8,624 bases of DNA, taken from assembly GCA_949290725.1 (NCBI GenBank), contig CASEST010000100.1, positions 1-8,624 on the forward strand, read 5' to 3'. Position 1 is the first letter of the stretch; every line of letters starts with the position of its first letter. A model generated the notes under the pieces. The model worked only from the letters and a program-made list of their open reading frames with translations, did not search any database and was not told the origin of the DNA. The position numbers were made by a program, and so were the translations under genes. Positions 1 through 6,621 of the stretch are shown here, one piece after another. The DNA comes from an uncultured bacterium (GTDB lineage: Bacteria > Bacillota_I > Bacilli_A > RFN20 > CAG-826).

Positions 1-305
1 CGATGAATTTCATCAATTATGACAATCGTAGGGGAGTATAATTTTGCTTCTTTTATTGAATCTTCAATATCTTTTTTATTTGATGTAACGGCGTTTAACT
101 TGATTATATGGGCGTTTAAAGATCTTGCATAAGCTTCTGCAATTGTTGTTTTGCCTGTACCAGGAGGGCCATAAAGAATAAAAGAAATCGGCGTATTTGC
201 TTTTACAGAATTTGTTAAAAAACCATTTTCGCCAATTAAATTTTCTTGTCCAATAATTTGTGATAAATTTTCTGGTCTTATTCTAAAAGCTAATGGTCTA
301 TTCAT
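1..305 (-). CDS. rarA: Replication-associated recombination protein A (RarA/MgsA), N-terminal part
   Basis: Partial gene: it starts at 305 on the minus strand and leaves the window after 101 codons. RarA is a cytoplasmic AAA+ ATPase of the clamp-loader/RuvB-like group that acts at stalled replication forks. The translation opens MNRPLAFRIRPENL, followed by IIGQENLIG, which is the family N-terminus (PLA-R-RP...GQ-HLLG). Walker A is GPPGTGKTT (about residues 46-54), then KLNAVTSNKKDI, the typical LNAV motif, and Walker B IVIIDEIHR at the window edge. The ATG at 305 is the only credible start, because an ATG 5 nt upstream runs straight into TGA. No SD precedes it, and a TATAAT lies 7 nt upstream, so the mRNA is probably leaderless. 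It diverges from dtd. In B. subtilis the homologue (yrvN) also lies near the mnmA region. Identification is firm; the C-terminal half is unseen. Confidence 0.93.
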   Translation of the reverse strand, partial: MNRPLAFRIRPENLSQIIGQENLIGENGFLTNSVKANTPISFILYGPPGTGKTTIAEAYARSLNAHIIKLNAVTSNKKDIEDSIKEAKLYSPTIVIIDEIH

Positions 306-312
306 AACATTA

Positions 313-318
313 ATTATA
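313..318 (-). promoter_or_regulatory. -10 element for rarA, adjacent to the start codon
   Basis: Read on the minus strand this is a perfect TATAAT, with 7 nt (TAATGTT) separating it from the rarA ATG. That spacing puts the expected transcription start at or next to the A of ATG, leaving no room for a ribosome-binding site. A -35 match is poor (TACTTT with a 16-nt spacer). Confidence 0.5.
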
Positions 319-341
319 TAGGAATTTAAAGCAAAAAGTAT

Positions 342-347
342 TATTAT
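342..347 (+). promoter_or_regulatory. -10-like element for the dtd-mnmA operon
   Basis: The sequence 339-350 is a run of overlapping TATTAT hexamers. The copy at 342-347 ends 7 nt before the dtd ATG, so transcription would start at or near the start codon. There is no purine-rich SD between it and ATG and no convincing -35. This is the mirror of the rarA arrangement in the same 49-bp intergenic region. Confidence 0.35.
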
Positions 348-354
348 TATTTCG

Positions 355-807
355 ATGAAAGTAATAATTCAAAGGGTTTTAAAAGCTAAAGTTGAAATAA
401 ATGATGTTGTTCATGGTGAAATTAATAAAGGTTATCTTTTGTTAGTTTCTTTTACTGATGGTGACAACGATGTAATTATTAAGAAAATGGCTGAAAAAGT
501 TATTAATTTACGAATTTTTGAAGACGAGAATGGAAAAACTAATCTTTCAATTAAAGATGTTGAAGGCGATATACTTTCTATTTCCCAATTTACATTATAT
601 GCAAATTGTCAAAAAGGCAATCGTCCATCTTTTATAGAAGCGTTAACACCTGATATCTCTAGTGGATATTATGATTTATTTAATAAGTATTTATCTGAAT
701 TAGGCTTCAATCCTAAGGTGGGAGTTTTCGGAGCTGATATGAAGGTTAGTTTAATAAATGATGGGCCGTTTACAATAATTCTCGATTCTAAGGAGTTATT
801 TAAATGA
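355..807 (+). CDS. dtd: D-aminoacyl-tRNA deacylase (DTD)
   Basis: DTD hydrolyses D-amino acids (and, in the family, glycine wrongly attached to tRNA-Ala) from tRNA in the cytoplasm, recycling the tRNA. The 150-residue length is normal for the family. The N-terminus MKVIIQRVLKAKVEI matches the canonical start, the active-site motif SQFTL is at residues 77-81, NRPSF at 89-93, and the cross-subunit Gly-cisPro motif is NDGPFT at 135-140. The start is fixed by the family N-terminus although no SD is visible. Its TGA stop overlaps the mnmA ATG (ATGA), so the two genes are cotranscribed and probably translationally coupled. This TGA is one of two in the window used as a genuine stop. Arg7 in the conserved QRV is encoded by AGG, which argues against an AGG-to-Met code. 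Identification is firm. Confidence 0.95.
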   Translation: MKVIIQRVLKAKVEINDVVHGEINKGYLLLVSFTDGDNDVIIKKMAEKVINLRIFEDENGKTNLSIKDVEGDILSISQFTLYANCQKGNRPSFIEALTPDISSGYYDLFNKYLSELGFNPKVGVFGADMKVSLINDGPFTIILDSKELFK

Positions 808-1940
808 AAGTAATGGTTGGTTTAAGTGGTGGTGTGGATAGTGCCATTGCTGCTTATTTATTAAAGGAAGCAGGATATGAAGTTATTTGTTGTTTCATGA
901 GAAACCGGGATTCAATGGCTAATAACGATTTTTTAGGTAATCCAACAGTTGATAATTCAATTTGCCCTCAAGAACAAGACTACTTAGATGCTAAAGATGT
1001 TGCTGATAGATTGAATTTACCTTTATTAAGAGTTGATTATATTAAAGAATATTGGGACAACGTCTTTACTTATTTTTTAAATGAATATAAGAGAGGAAGA
1101 ACTCCAAATCCAGATATTTTTTGCAATAAATATATTAAATTTGGCCCATTCATTGATTTTGCTAAAAAACATGGTTGCGAGATGATTGCGATGGGTCATT
1201 ATGCTAAAAGAGTTGAAAAAAATGGCAAAGTATATTTATATAAGGCCTTTGATAAAAATAAGGATCAATCATATTTCTTAAGCCAAATAAGCTCTGAACA
1301 ATTAAAAGCCTGTCTTTTTCCTCTTGGGAACATTACTAAAGCTGAGGTTCGTGCTTTAGCTGAGAGATTAAATTTAGTTAGTGTTGAACATAAAAAAGAT
1401 AGCACAGGAATTTGCTTTATCGGCGAAAGAAACTTTAAAGAATTTCTAAAAAATTATTTGCCAGCAAACCCAGGAGATATTGTTGAGATTAATTCAAACC
1501 GTGTAATTGGAAAACATGAAGGTGTAATGTATTATACTTTAGGTCAAAGAAAGGGCCTAGGGATTGGCGGAATAAAAGGTATTAATTCACAAGGTTTTTT
1601 TGTATGTAAAAAAGATGTCAAAAATAATATTTTATATGTGGCTAATGGTTCCGAAGATGAGCACCTTTTAAGCGATGAAGCAATAATCACTTCAATGAAT
1701 TATTTCAATGAACGAATCTTAGATGGTGAACATTTATTAGTTAAATTTAGATATCGTCAATGTGACAATGGTGTTACTTGTTATAATCTTGCTAATGGGG
1801 ATATTAAACTTATATTTGATAAGCCTTATAAAGCAGTAACTCCTGGTCAGGCTTGTGTTTTTTATCGAGAAGATGAAGAATGCCTTGCGGGCGGTTTAAT
1901 CGATAAAGTCTTCTATAAAGGTGAATTGAAAGAAGAATAA
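804..1940 (+). CDS. mnmA: tRNA-specific 2-thiouridylase MnmA
   Basis: MnmA adenylates and thiolates U34 of tRNA-Lys, Glu and Gln (s2U34), taking sulfur from a cysteine desulfurase. The 378 residues cover the whole family. The PP-loop SGGVDS is at 8-13, the first catalytic cysteine is Cys107 in PNPDIFCNKYIKFG, GHYAK is at 131-135, KDQSYFLSQ at 153-161, and the second catalytic cysteine is Cys204 in DSTGICFIG. A C-terminal beta-barrel region follows, with TLGQRKGLGIGG. A strong SD, AAGGAG at 790-795, lies inside the end of dtd and fixes the ATG at 804. No cysteine desulfurase gene is adjacent, unlike yrvO in B. subtilis. Codon 35 is CGG where the family has Trp (MKNW), so the protein may be misread by a standard table. 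The short segment after it (residues 36-53) resembles Mycoplasma-type MnmA from memory. Identification is firm. Confidence 0.96.
   Translation: MKVMVGLSGGVDSAIAAYLLKEAGYEVICCFMRNRDSMANNDFLGNPTVDNSICPQEQDYLDAKDVADRLNLPLLRVDYIKEYWDNVFTYFLNEYKRGRTPNPDIFCNKYIKFGPFIDFAKKHGCEMIAMGHYAKRVEKNGKVYLYKAFDKNKDQSYFLSQISSEQLKACLFPLGNITKAEVRALAERLNLVSVEHKKDSTGICFIGERNFKEFLKNYLPANPGDIVEINSNRVIGKHEGVMYYTLGQRKGLGIGGIKGINSQGFFVCKKDVKNNILYVANGSEDEHLLSDEAIITSMNYFNERILDGEHLLVKFRYRQCDNGVTCYNLANGDIKLIFDKPYKAVTPGQACVFYREDEECLAGGLIDKVFYKGELKEE
906..908 (+). other. Sole in-frame CGG codon, at a conserved Trp position of MnmA
   Basis: Reading in the mnmA frame gives M32 R33 N34 [CGG] D36 S37. The MnmA family motif is FMKNW(D/E), for example in E. 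coli and B. subtilis. I scanned every coding frame for CGG and found no other in-frame use in about 2,700 codons, whereas CGT, CGC, CGA, AGA and AGG are all used for arginine. Confidence 0.6.
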
Positions 1941-1942
1941 GT

Positions 1943-2512
1943 ATGAAAAGCAATTTGTTTCGAATAATTAGCTCTATTTTAAGCATTTTAACTTTTGGAA
2001 TTTCTTTTGTTTTATTTCTCTTTTTAGATTTAGAGGGTTTCAATTCAAGTGAAGTTGCTAGTGATCGATTAGTCTCTTTTATAAGTGGAAAAGATGCTCT
2101 TTTGGGTGGGGAAACTACAATTATAAGAGGTTATTATAGCAATGGAGCTTTCTTTAATGATTCATCTTTGAATTTTATTGAAACTTTTAGATTTGATTAT
2201 TTAACCACTTTAGGCTTTATTTTGTGTTTTATTTTTCTTATTTTGATGGTTTTATTTTTTAATCGCAAATCTCTTTTGCTTATCTTTACAATTTGCAAAT
2301 TTTTATCTTTAATTTATATTTCATTTGAGCCTTACTTTTTCAATATTATAAATAGCGGTCTAAACGGCTTAGAAACATCATTTAATATTTTTGGTGGAGC
2401 ATTTATTATTCCGATAGGAATGATAGTTTTTATAGTTTTTAATTTTGTCTTGATAATTTTTTATTTAGTTCGAGTTATTGTTCTTTTCAGGAATAAAATC
2501 GCTATTGAATAA
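1943..2512 (+). CDS. Unrecognised four-helix membrane protein
   Basis: I do not recognise a family. The 189-residue protein has a hydrophobic segment near the N-terminus (about residues 6-29, preceded by basic residues), then a polar stretch of about 55 residues (30-86) containing Gly, Ser, Asp and Arg. Three further hydrophobic segments follow at about 87-106, 110-133 and 151-182, and the tail is short and basic (RNKIAIE). This predicts four transmembrane helices with a large loop between helices 1 and 2, outside the cell if the N-terminus is inside. It begins 2 nt after the mnmA stop with only a weak purine-rich sequence upstream, so translation probably depends on coupling. The coding sequence is rich in Phe, Ile and Leu, and its TAA stop overlaps the alaS promoter -35. 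Position between mnmA and alaS does not reveal a role. Confidence 0.75.
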   Translation: MKSNLFRIISSILSILTFGISFVLFLFLDLEGFNSSEVASDRLVSFISGKDALLGGETTIIRGYYSNGAFFNDSSLNFIETFRFDYLTTLGFILCFIFLILMVLFFNRKSLLLIFTICKFLSLIYISFEPYFFNIINSGLNGLETSFNIFGGAFIIPIGMIVFIVFNFVLIIFYLVRVIVLFRNKIAIE

Positions 2513-2533
2513 TCTAACTTATAAATTTATAAT
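2505..2533 (+). promoter_or_regulatory. Sigma-A type promoter for the alaS operon
   Basis: TTGAAT (2505-2510) and TATAAT (2528-2533) are separated by exactly 17 nt, a near-consensus vegetative promoter. The expected start is about 2540, immediately before the T-box stem I begins. The -35 hexamer lies in the last codons of the upstream gene and runs into its TAA stop. Confidence 0.75.
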
Positions 2534-2540
2534 TTATACT

Positions 2541-2763
2541 CAGGAAAAGAGTTTTATTTTTAATTTATTTAGAGAGAGTTATTATGGTGAAAAAACTTTA
2601 AATTAATATAAAACAGCCACTTCCTTATATCTTGTATATATTAGGTTAATAGCCTCGATTGTTACGTTATAACTATTAATTAAGTGCGATAATTATATTA
2701 TCTGAAATAGGATGGTACCGCGATATATTCGTTCCTAAATAAAATTTTATTTAGGATTTTTTT
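2541..2763 (+). ncRNA. T-box riboswitch (tRNA-Ala responsive) upstream of alaS
   Basis: This leader senses uncharged tRNA-Ala and lets RNA polymerase pass the terminator when charging falls. Stem I: GGAA (2543-2546) pairs with TTCC (2621-2624), and GTTTTAT (2551-2557) pairs with ATAAAAC (2608-2614), leaving an internal loop. In that loop the specifier reads GCC (2616-2618), an Ala codon, followed by the usual purine. AGAGAG and GGTGA in the distal part are typical stem I elements. A stem III-like hairpin, GATAAT/ATTATC, is at 2688-2702. The T-box core TGGTACCGCG (2713-2722) is near-perfect, and its TGGT pairs with an ACCA acceptor end, as in tRNA-Ala. Antiterminator helices are TAGGA (2708-2712) with TCCTA (2733-2737), and GCG (2720-2722) with CGT (2730-2732). 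The specifier and the downstream gene agree. Confidence 0.95.
2733..2763 (+). terminator. T-box conditional terminator
   Basis: A perfect 24-nt palindrome (2733-2756, TCCTAAATAAAA and its complement) is followed by seven T residues (2757-2763). Its first five bases are the same ones needed by the antiterminator, so the two folds exclude each other. No other terminator is visible after the upstream gene, so this one may also stop read-through from mnmA. Confidence 0.92.
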
Positions 2764-2782
2764 ATTTTAAGGGAGAAGATGT

Positions 2783-5380
2783 ATGAAATATTTAACTGCA
2801 CAACAAATCAGAGAAACATGGTTGAATTTTTTTAAAGAAAGAGGACATGCTATTGAACCAGGAGCAAGTTTAATTCCACATAATGATCCATCATTATTAT
2901 GGATAAATGCTGGAGTTGCAGCTTTAAAAAAATATTTCGATGGAAGTGAAATTCCTGAATGCAAAAGAATCACCAATGTTCAAAAATGTATTAGAACAAA
3001 CGATATAGATAATGTCGGAAGAACTGCTAGACATCAAACTTTTTTTGAAATGTTAGGTAACTTTTCGATTGGCGACTATTTTAGGAAAGAAATTGTGCCA
3101 TGGGCATTTGAAATCTTAACTTCCGAAAAGTATTTTTCTTTAGATAAAGAGAAAATATATGTTACTTATCATCCTGATGATCTTGAGACACGTGATTTGT
3201 GGATTAAAGCCGGTTTAAAAGAGGATCATTTAATTCCTTTAGAAGGAAATTTCTGGCAAATTGGTGAAGGCCCATGCGGACCAAATACAGAAGTCTTTTT
3301 TGATCGTGGTGAAAAATATGACCCACAACATATTGGTGTAGACTTATTAAGAAAAGATTTAGATAACGATCGTTATATTGAAATTTGGGGGATTGTTTTT
3401 TCTCAATTCAATGCAGTTAATGGCGTAGAAAGAAAAGATTATAAAGAGCTACCACATAAAAATATTGATACTGGCGCTGGTTTAGAAAGAATTGCTTGTG
3501 TCTTACAAAATACCGAAACTAATTTTGAAACTGATTTATTTTATCCTTTGATTTTGAAAACTAAAGAATTATGCAATGTTCCTTATGATGAAACACATCA
3601 TATGCCATAGAGTGTTATTGCTGATCATATTAGAGCTTGTAGAATTGCTTTAGCTGATGGCGAATTATTTTCTAATGAAGGGCGCGGCTATGTTTTAAGA
3701 AGACTTTTAAGAAGAGCAATGAGATATGGTCAAAAATTAGGATTCCATGAACCATTCCTTTTTAAATTGGTACCTACAGTAATTGAAATAATGAAAGATT
3801 TCTATCCATATTTAATTGATAAAAGCGATTTTTTGATGAAAATTATTAAAAGTGAAGAAGAAAAGTTCATCAAAACCTTAAATAGTGGAGAAAATATTTT
3901 AAATGTAATGATCTCAGGCAAAAATGAACTCTCGGGAGATGATGCATTTAAATTATATGACACTTACGGATTCCCAATTGAATTAACAATAGAAATTTGT
4001 GCTGATAATGGTGTAAAAGTAGATGTTGCTAGATTTAAAGAAAGACTAGAAAGCCAAAAAGAGTTAGCTCGTAATTCTAGAAAAAATATTGAATCTTTTA
4101 ATAAGCAATCAAAAGATTTATTGGATTTTAATTTTTCTTCAACCTTTACATATGATTATTCTCCATTAAATGCGAGAGTAATTGGTTTATTTAAAGATGG
4201 AAATAAAGTCAATGTTCTTGATGATGAAGGCGACGTTATTTTTGATAAGACTAATTTTTATGCGGAAATGGGCGGCCAAATTGCTGATAGCGGTGAGATA
4301 TTTAATGAAAATTTCCATGCGCAAGTTTTAAACGTTATTAAAGCGTCTAATAAACAACATTTGCACCATATTAAAATTAGTTATGGGGAAATAAAAGTTG
4401 GGGACGAATTAAGATTAGAAATAAATTTAAATAAACGTTTGGCTATTATGAAAAATCATAGTGCTACCCATTTGCTTCAAGCAGCATTGATTAAGATTGT
4501 TGGAAGTGATATTCATCAAAAAGGAAGCTATGTTAATGAAGAATATCTTAGATTCGATTTTTCACATTTTGAAAAAATCGATCAAGTAACTTTGAATAAA
4601 GTTGAAGAAGAAGTTAATAAATATATTTCAATGATGATTCCTAATAAAACATTGGAACTTGAAATTGCTGAAGCTAAAAAATTAGGTGCCATGGCTGAAT
4701 TTGATGGTAAATATGGTGATAAAGTTAGAGTAGTTTGTTTCGACGATGTCTCTAAGGAATTTTGTGGCGGAACTCACGTTAATAATACTGCTGATATCGG
4801 CCTATTTGTCATTAAATCTGAGGAAAGTATTTCTGCTGGTGTTAGAAGAATTGAAGCTACAACATCCTTAAATGCTTATAAATATTTAAGACAAAAAGAA
4901 GAATTATTAGGTGAAATTCGCAATCAAATTTCAGTTAAGTCAAATAATGAAATTGTTTTAAAAATTAAATCGATTAATGAAGATATTATTAATAAAGATT
5001 TAAAAATTAAAGAGCTCAATAAAAAAATATTTGATAATAAGCAAAACTTTATTAATTCTTTGATAAGAGATAAAAACGAAATTTCTTATATTTGTAATTA
5101 CTTTGATGATTTAGATAGGGAAGGATTAATTAGTATTCTCGATTTTATTAAAGGAAAAACTGATAATTATTTAGCTATTTTAATCGGAAATGATAATGGG
5201 ATGCATCCTATTATTGTTGGAGTTGGGAAAAAATTACTTAGTGAGGGATTGAAGGCTGGTGATATTTTAAAGAAGGTCGCTAGTCGATGTGGCGGTAATG
5301 GCGGTGGAAAACCAGATCGTGCACAAGGAAATATTTTAGATGTAAGCAATATTAATTTTACATTTGAAGAGCTTAAATAA
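2783..5380 (+). CDS. alaS: Alanyl-tRNA synthetase with an in-frame TAG at codon 276
   Basis: AlaRS attaches alanine to tRNA-Ala and edits Ser and Gly mischarging. Read through the TAG, the frame gives 865 codons, the normal length (E. coli 876). Residues 1-275 carry the class II core: HNDPSLLW, motif 2 RHQTFFEMLGNFS (83-95), NFWQIGEGPCGP, and motif 3 DTGAGLERI (229-237). After TAG the same frame continues SVIADHIRAC and NEGRGYVLRRLLRRAM (tRNA-recognition domain). Then comes the editing domain with HSATH (His559, His563) and CGGTH (Cys661, His665), all four zinc-site residues, and the C-Ala domain with a glycine-rich GGNGGGKPD end. SD GGGAG (2771-2775) lies 7 nt before ATG. Expression is governed by the T-box. 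No other lesion is visible. It could be a recent nonsense mutation, a sequence error, or a suppressed or read-through codon; the stop overlaps the ruvX start (TAATG). Confidence 0.9.
3608..3610 (+). other. In-frame TAG inside alaS
   Basis: Context is ATG CCA TAG AGT GTT ATT GCT GAT, giving MP-stop-SVIADHIR. Reading frame is unchanged on both sides. E. coli has Leu at this place (KSLRVIADH), and related enzymes mostly have a hydrophobic or aromatic residue from memory. No other gene with a visible end in this window stops at TAG (seven are visible: five TAA including the end of alaS, two TGA). Confidence 0.9.
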
Positions 5381-5814
5381 TGGAAAAATATATCGGTTTA
5401 GATTTAGGAACAACTACATTAGGAATTTCTTTTAGCGACTCTTTAGGCATCGTTCATAACAAAGAGAATTTTTCTTTTGAGCGCGGTAATTATAAAAAGG
5501 CTAGGGAACATTTAATTGAATTGGCCGAGTCACTTGAGATTTATAATATTGTTATAGGGCTACCTTTACAATTAGATAGAATTGAAGGCACAAGGTGCAA
5601 GTCCGTTCGCCGTTTCGCTGATGATTGTTCAAAGATGAATCCTAAATTAAAATTTTATTTCTCAGATGAATCATTTACTACGATTGAAGCAAGAGAAAGA
5701 TTATTAGCTAGCGGCGTAAAAGAAAAAGATATAAAATCTAAAATAGATATGGTTAGTTCCTTTATTATTTTAGAAGATTTTTTAAGAGGTATTAAAAATG
5801 GAAATGTTAAATGA
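5380..5814 (+). CDS. ruvX: RuvX/YqgF family RNase H-fold nuclease
   Basis: This is the YqgF/RuvX family, a cytoplasmic RNase H-like nuclease annotated as putative Holliday junction resolvase and implicated in 16S rRNA 5'-end maturation. The 144 residues match the family. The first acidic residue is Asp8 in GLDLGTTTLGISFSD, then VIGLPLQLDRIEGTR (58-72), then DESFTTIEA with Glu97, and KIDMVSSFIIL with Asp123 supplies the last acidic residue. The ATG shares its A with the last base of the alaS TAA (TAATG), with a weak GAAGAG about 8 nt upstream, so it is coupled to alaS. In B. subtilis the order is alaS-yrzL(ireB)-yrrK(ruvX)-yrzB; ireB is missing between them here. The stop is TGA. Confidence 0.93.
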   Translation: MEKYIGLDLGTTTLGISFSDSLGIVHNKENFSFERGNYKKAREHLIELAESLEIYNIVIGLPLQLDRIEGTRCKSVRRFADDCSKMNPKLKFYFSDESFTTIEARERLLASGVKEKDIKSKIDMVSSFIILEDFLRGIKNGNVK

Positions 5815-6064
5815 CAATCAAATAAAGATTTATGATGATGAAGGAAATGAATATATATTTAATATTTTATTTACCTATGAAAATAAAGAAAGAAATGCTG
5901 AATATGCATTTATTTATAATCCAGAAACTCCTGATGATATTATAGTTATGCGCTATAACGAAGAAGGTGAATTATTCGAGGTAACTAACCAAGAAGAACT
6001 TGATGAAGCAGATGAAGTTTTAGCTGCTTATGAAGAAGATCCTAAAATTAACAACATAAAATAA
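5798..6064 (+). CDS. yrzB: DUF1292 family protein (YrzB-like)
   Basis: This is a small acidic cytoplasmic protein of 88 residues. It matches the DUF1292/YrzB pattern: an opening DDEGNEYIFNILFTYEN, a middle segment with IVMRYNEEGELFEV, and an acidic helical end NQEELDEADEVLAAYEEDP. The biochemical function of the family is not established. The 5798 ATG is preferred over the ATG at 5804 because AGAGG (5785-5789) sits 8 nt before it. The gene overlaps the end of ruvX by 17 nt in another frame, indicating coupled translation. The ruvX-yrzB pairing is conserved in Bacilli, which supports the assignment. Confidence 0.88.
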   Translation: MEMLNDNQIKIYDDEGNEYIFNILFTYENKERNAEYAFIYNPETPDDIIVMRYNEEGELFEVTNQEELDEADEVLAAYEEDPKINNIK

Positions 6065-6091
6065 ATAGAAAAATTTGTTAAATATTGCTAA

Positions 6092-6097
6092 TATAAT
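6092..6097 (+). promoter_or_regulatory. Possible -10 box upstream of greA
   Basis: A perfect TATAAT lies in the 55-nt gap between the DUF1292 gene and greA, about 28 nt before the greA ATG and clear of its SD. The only -35-like hexamer, TTGTTA (6075-6080), is too close (11-nt spacer). In such AT-rich DNA this could be chance. Confidence 0.3.
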
Positions 6098-6119
6098 AAA
6101 GATTATTAAGGAGATAAAA

Positions 6120-6602
6120 ATGGTAAATTCTAAAGATATTATTTTAACAAAAGAAGGTGAAGAAGCTTTAAAAGCTGAATATCGACATTTAATTGATGTT
6201 GAAAGACCTCAAGTAATCGAACAACTTCAAGCGGCGAGAGCTATGGGCGACCTTTCGGAAAATGCTGATTATGATGCTGCTAGAAATAAACAAGCTGAAA
6301 TTGAAGGCAGAATTAAACAAATAGAATCAATTTTAGCTGAAGCTACAGTTATTAACGATAATAAAAAATCTAAAGAAGTTAAGATTTCAAACACTGTTAC
6401 TTTTGTTGAATTAGCTACTAATAACGAAGTGACAGTTAAAATTGTTTCTTCAATCGAAGCTGACCCATTATCAAGTGATGATGTTTTAAAAATTTCTAAT
6501 GTTTGTGCTTTAGGTGATGCTTTGGTCGGCCATAAGGTTGGTGATGTTGTAACAGTTGCTGCTAATAAACCTTATGAAATTAAGATTTTAGAGATTAAAT
6601 AA
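6120..6602 (+). CDS. greA: Transcription elongation factor GreA
   Basis: GreA enters the secondary channel of RNA polymerase and stimulates transcript cleavage to rescue backtracked complexes. The start is placed at ATG 6120 because AAGGAG (6108-6113) lies 6 nt upstream; a TTG at 6075 in frame would add 15 residues absent from the family. That gives 160 residues, the usual length. The N-terminal coiled coil (about 1-78) contains ARAMGDLSENADYDAA, whose tip acidic residues are Asp44 and Glu47. The C-terminal FKBP-like domain (about 84-160) includes SSIEADP, ALGDALVGHKVGDVV and a final YEIKILEIK. It is the last gene of the alaS set and is followed directly by a strong terminator. In B. subtilis greA lies in the same wider neighbourhood. 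Identification is firm. Confidence 0.95.
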   Translation: MVNSKDIILTKEGEEALKAEYRHLIDVERPQVIEQLQAARAMGDLSENADYDAARNKQAEIEGRIKQIESILAEATVINDNKKSKEVKISNTVTFVELATNNEVTVKIVSSIEADPLSSDDVLKISNVCALGDALVGHKVGDVVTVAANKPYEIKILEIK

Positions 6603-6621
6603 ATTTTATAGGTAATAATTT

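Noticed and set aside
339..350. TAT/TTA triplet microsatellite
   Set aside because: Only four repeats in AT-rich DNA; better explained as the -10 region of dtd.
1810..2043. Antisense ORF of 77 codons
   Set aside because: It lies opposite the mnmA end and the next gene start, is rich in Lys, Leu and Ile as expected of a shadow frame, and has no recognisable domain.
2767..2976. Antisense ORF of 69 codons over the alaS start
   Set aside because: Fully explained as the reverse complement of conserved AlaRS codons.
3608..3680. Pyrrolysine or selenocysteine-like recoding element after the TAG
   Set aside because: The codon is TAG, not TGA, I see no stable hairpin just downstream, and AlaRS has no known need for pyrrolysine at this position.
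5167..5349. Antisense ORF of 60 codons at the alaS 3' end
   Set aside because: Proline-rich reading is the complement of the glycine-rich C-Ala segment; no independent support.
3719..5380. A separate downstream AlaRS subunit starting at ATG 3719 (split synthetase)
   Set aside because: The purine-rich AAGAAGAG before this ATG is explained by conserved Arg codons of AlaRS, and starting here would drop the conserved SVIADHIR to LRRLLRRA segment that is still intact in frame. One gene with an internal TAG explains the sequence better.
6075..6119. N-terminal extension of GreA from TTG 6075
   Set aside because: The added 15 residues are not part of GreA, overlap the possible -10 box, and the AAGGAG at 6108-6113 clearly serves ATG 6120.
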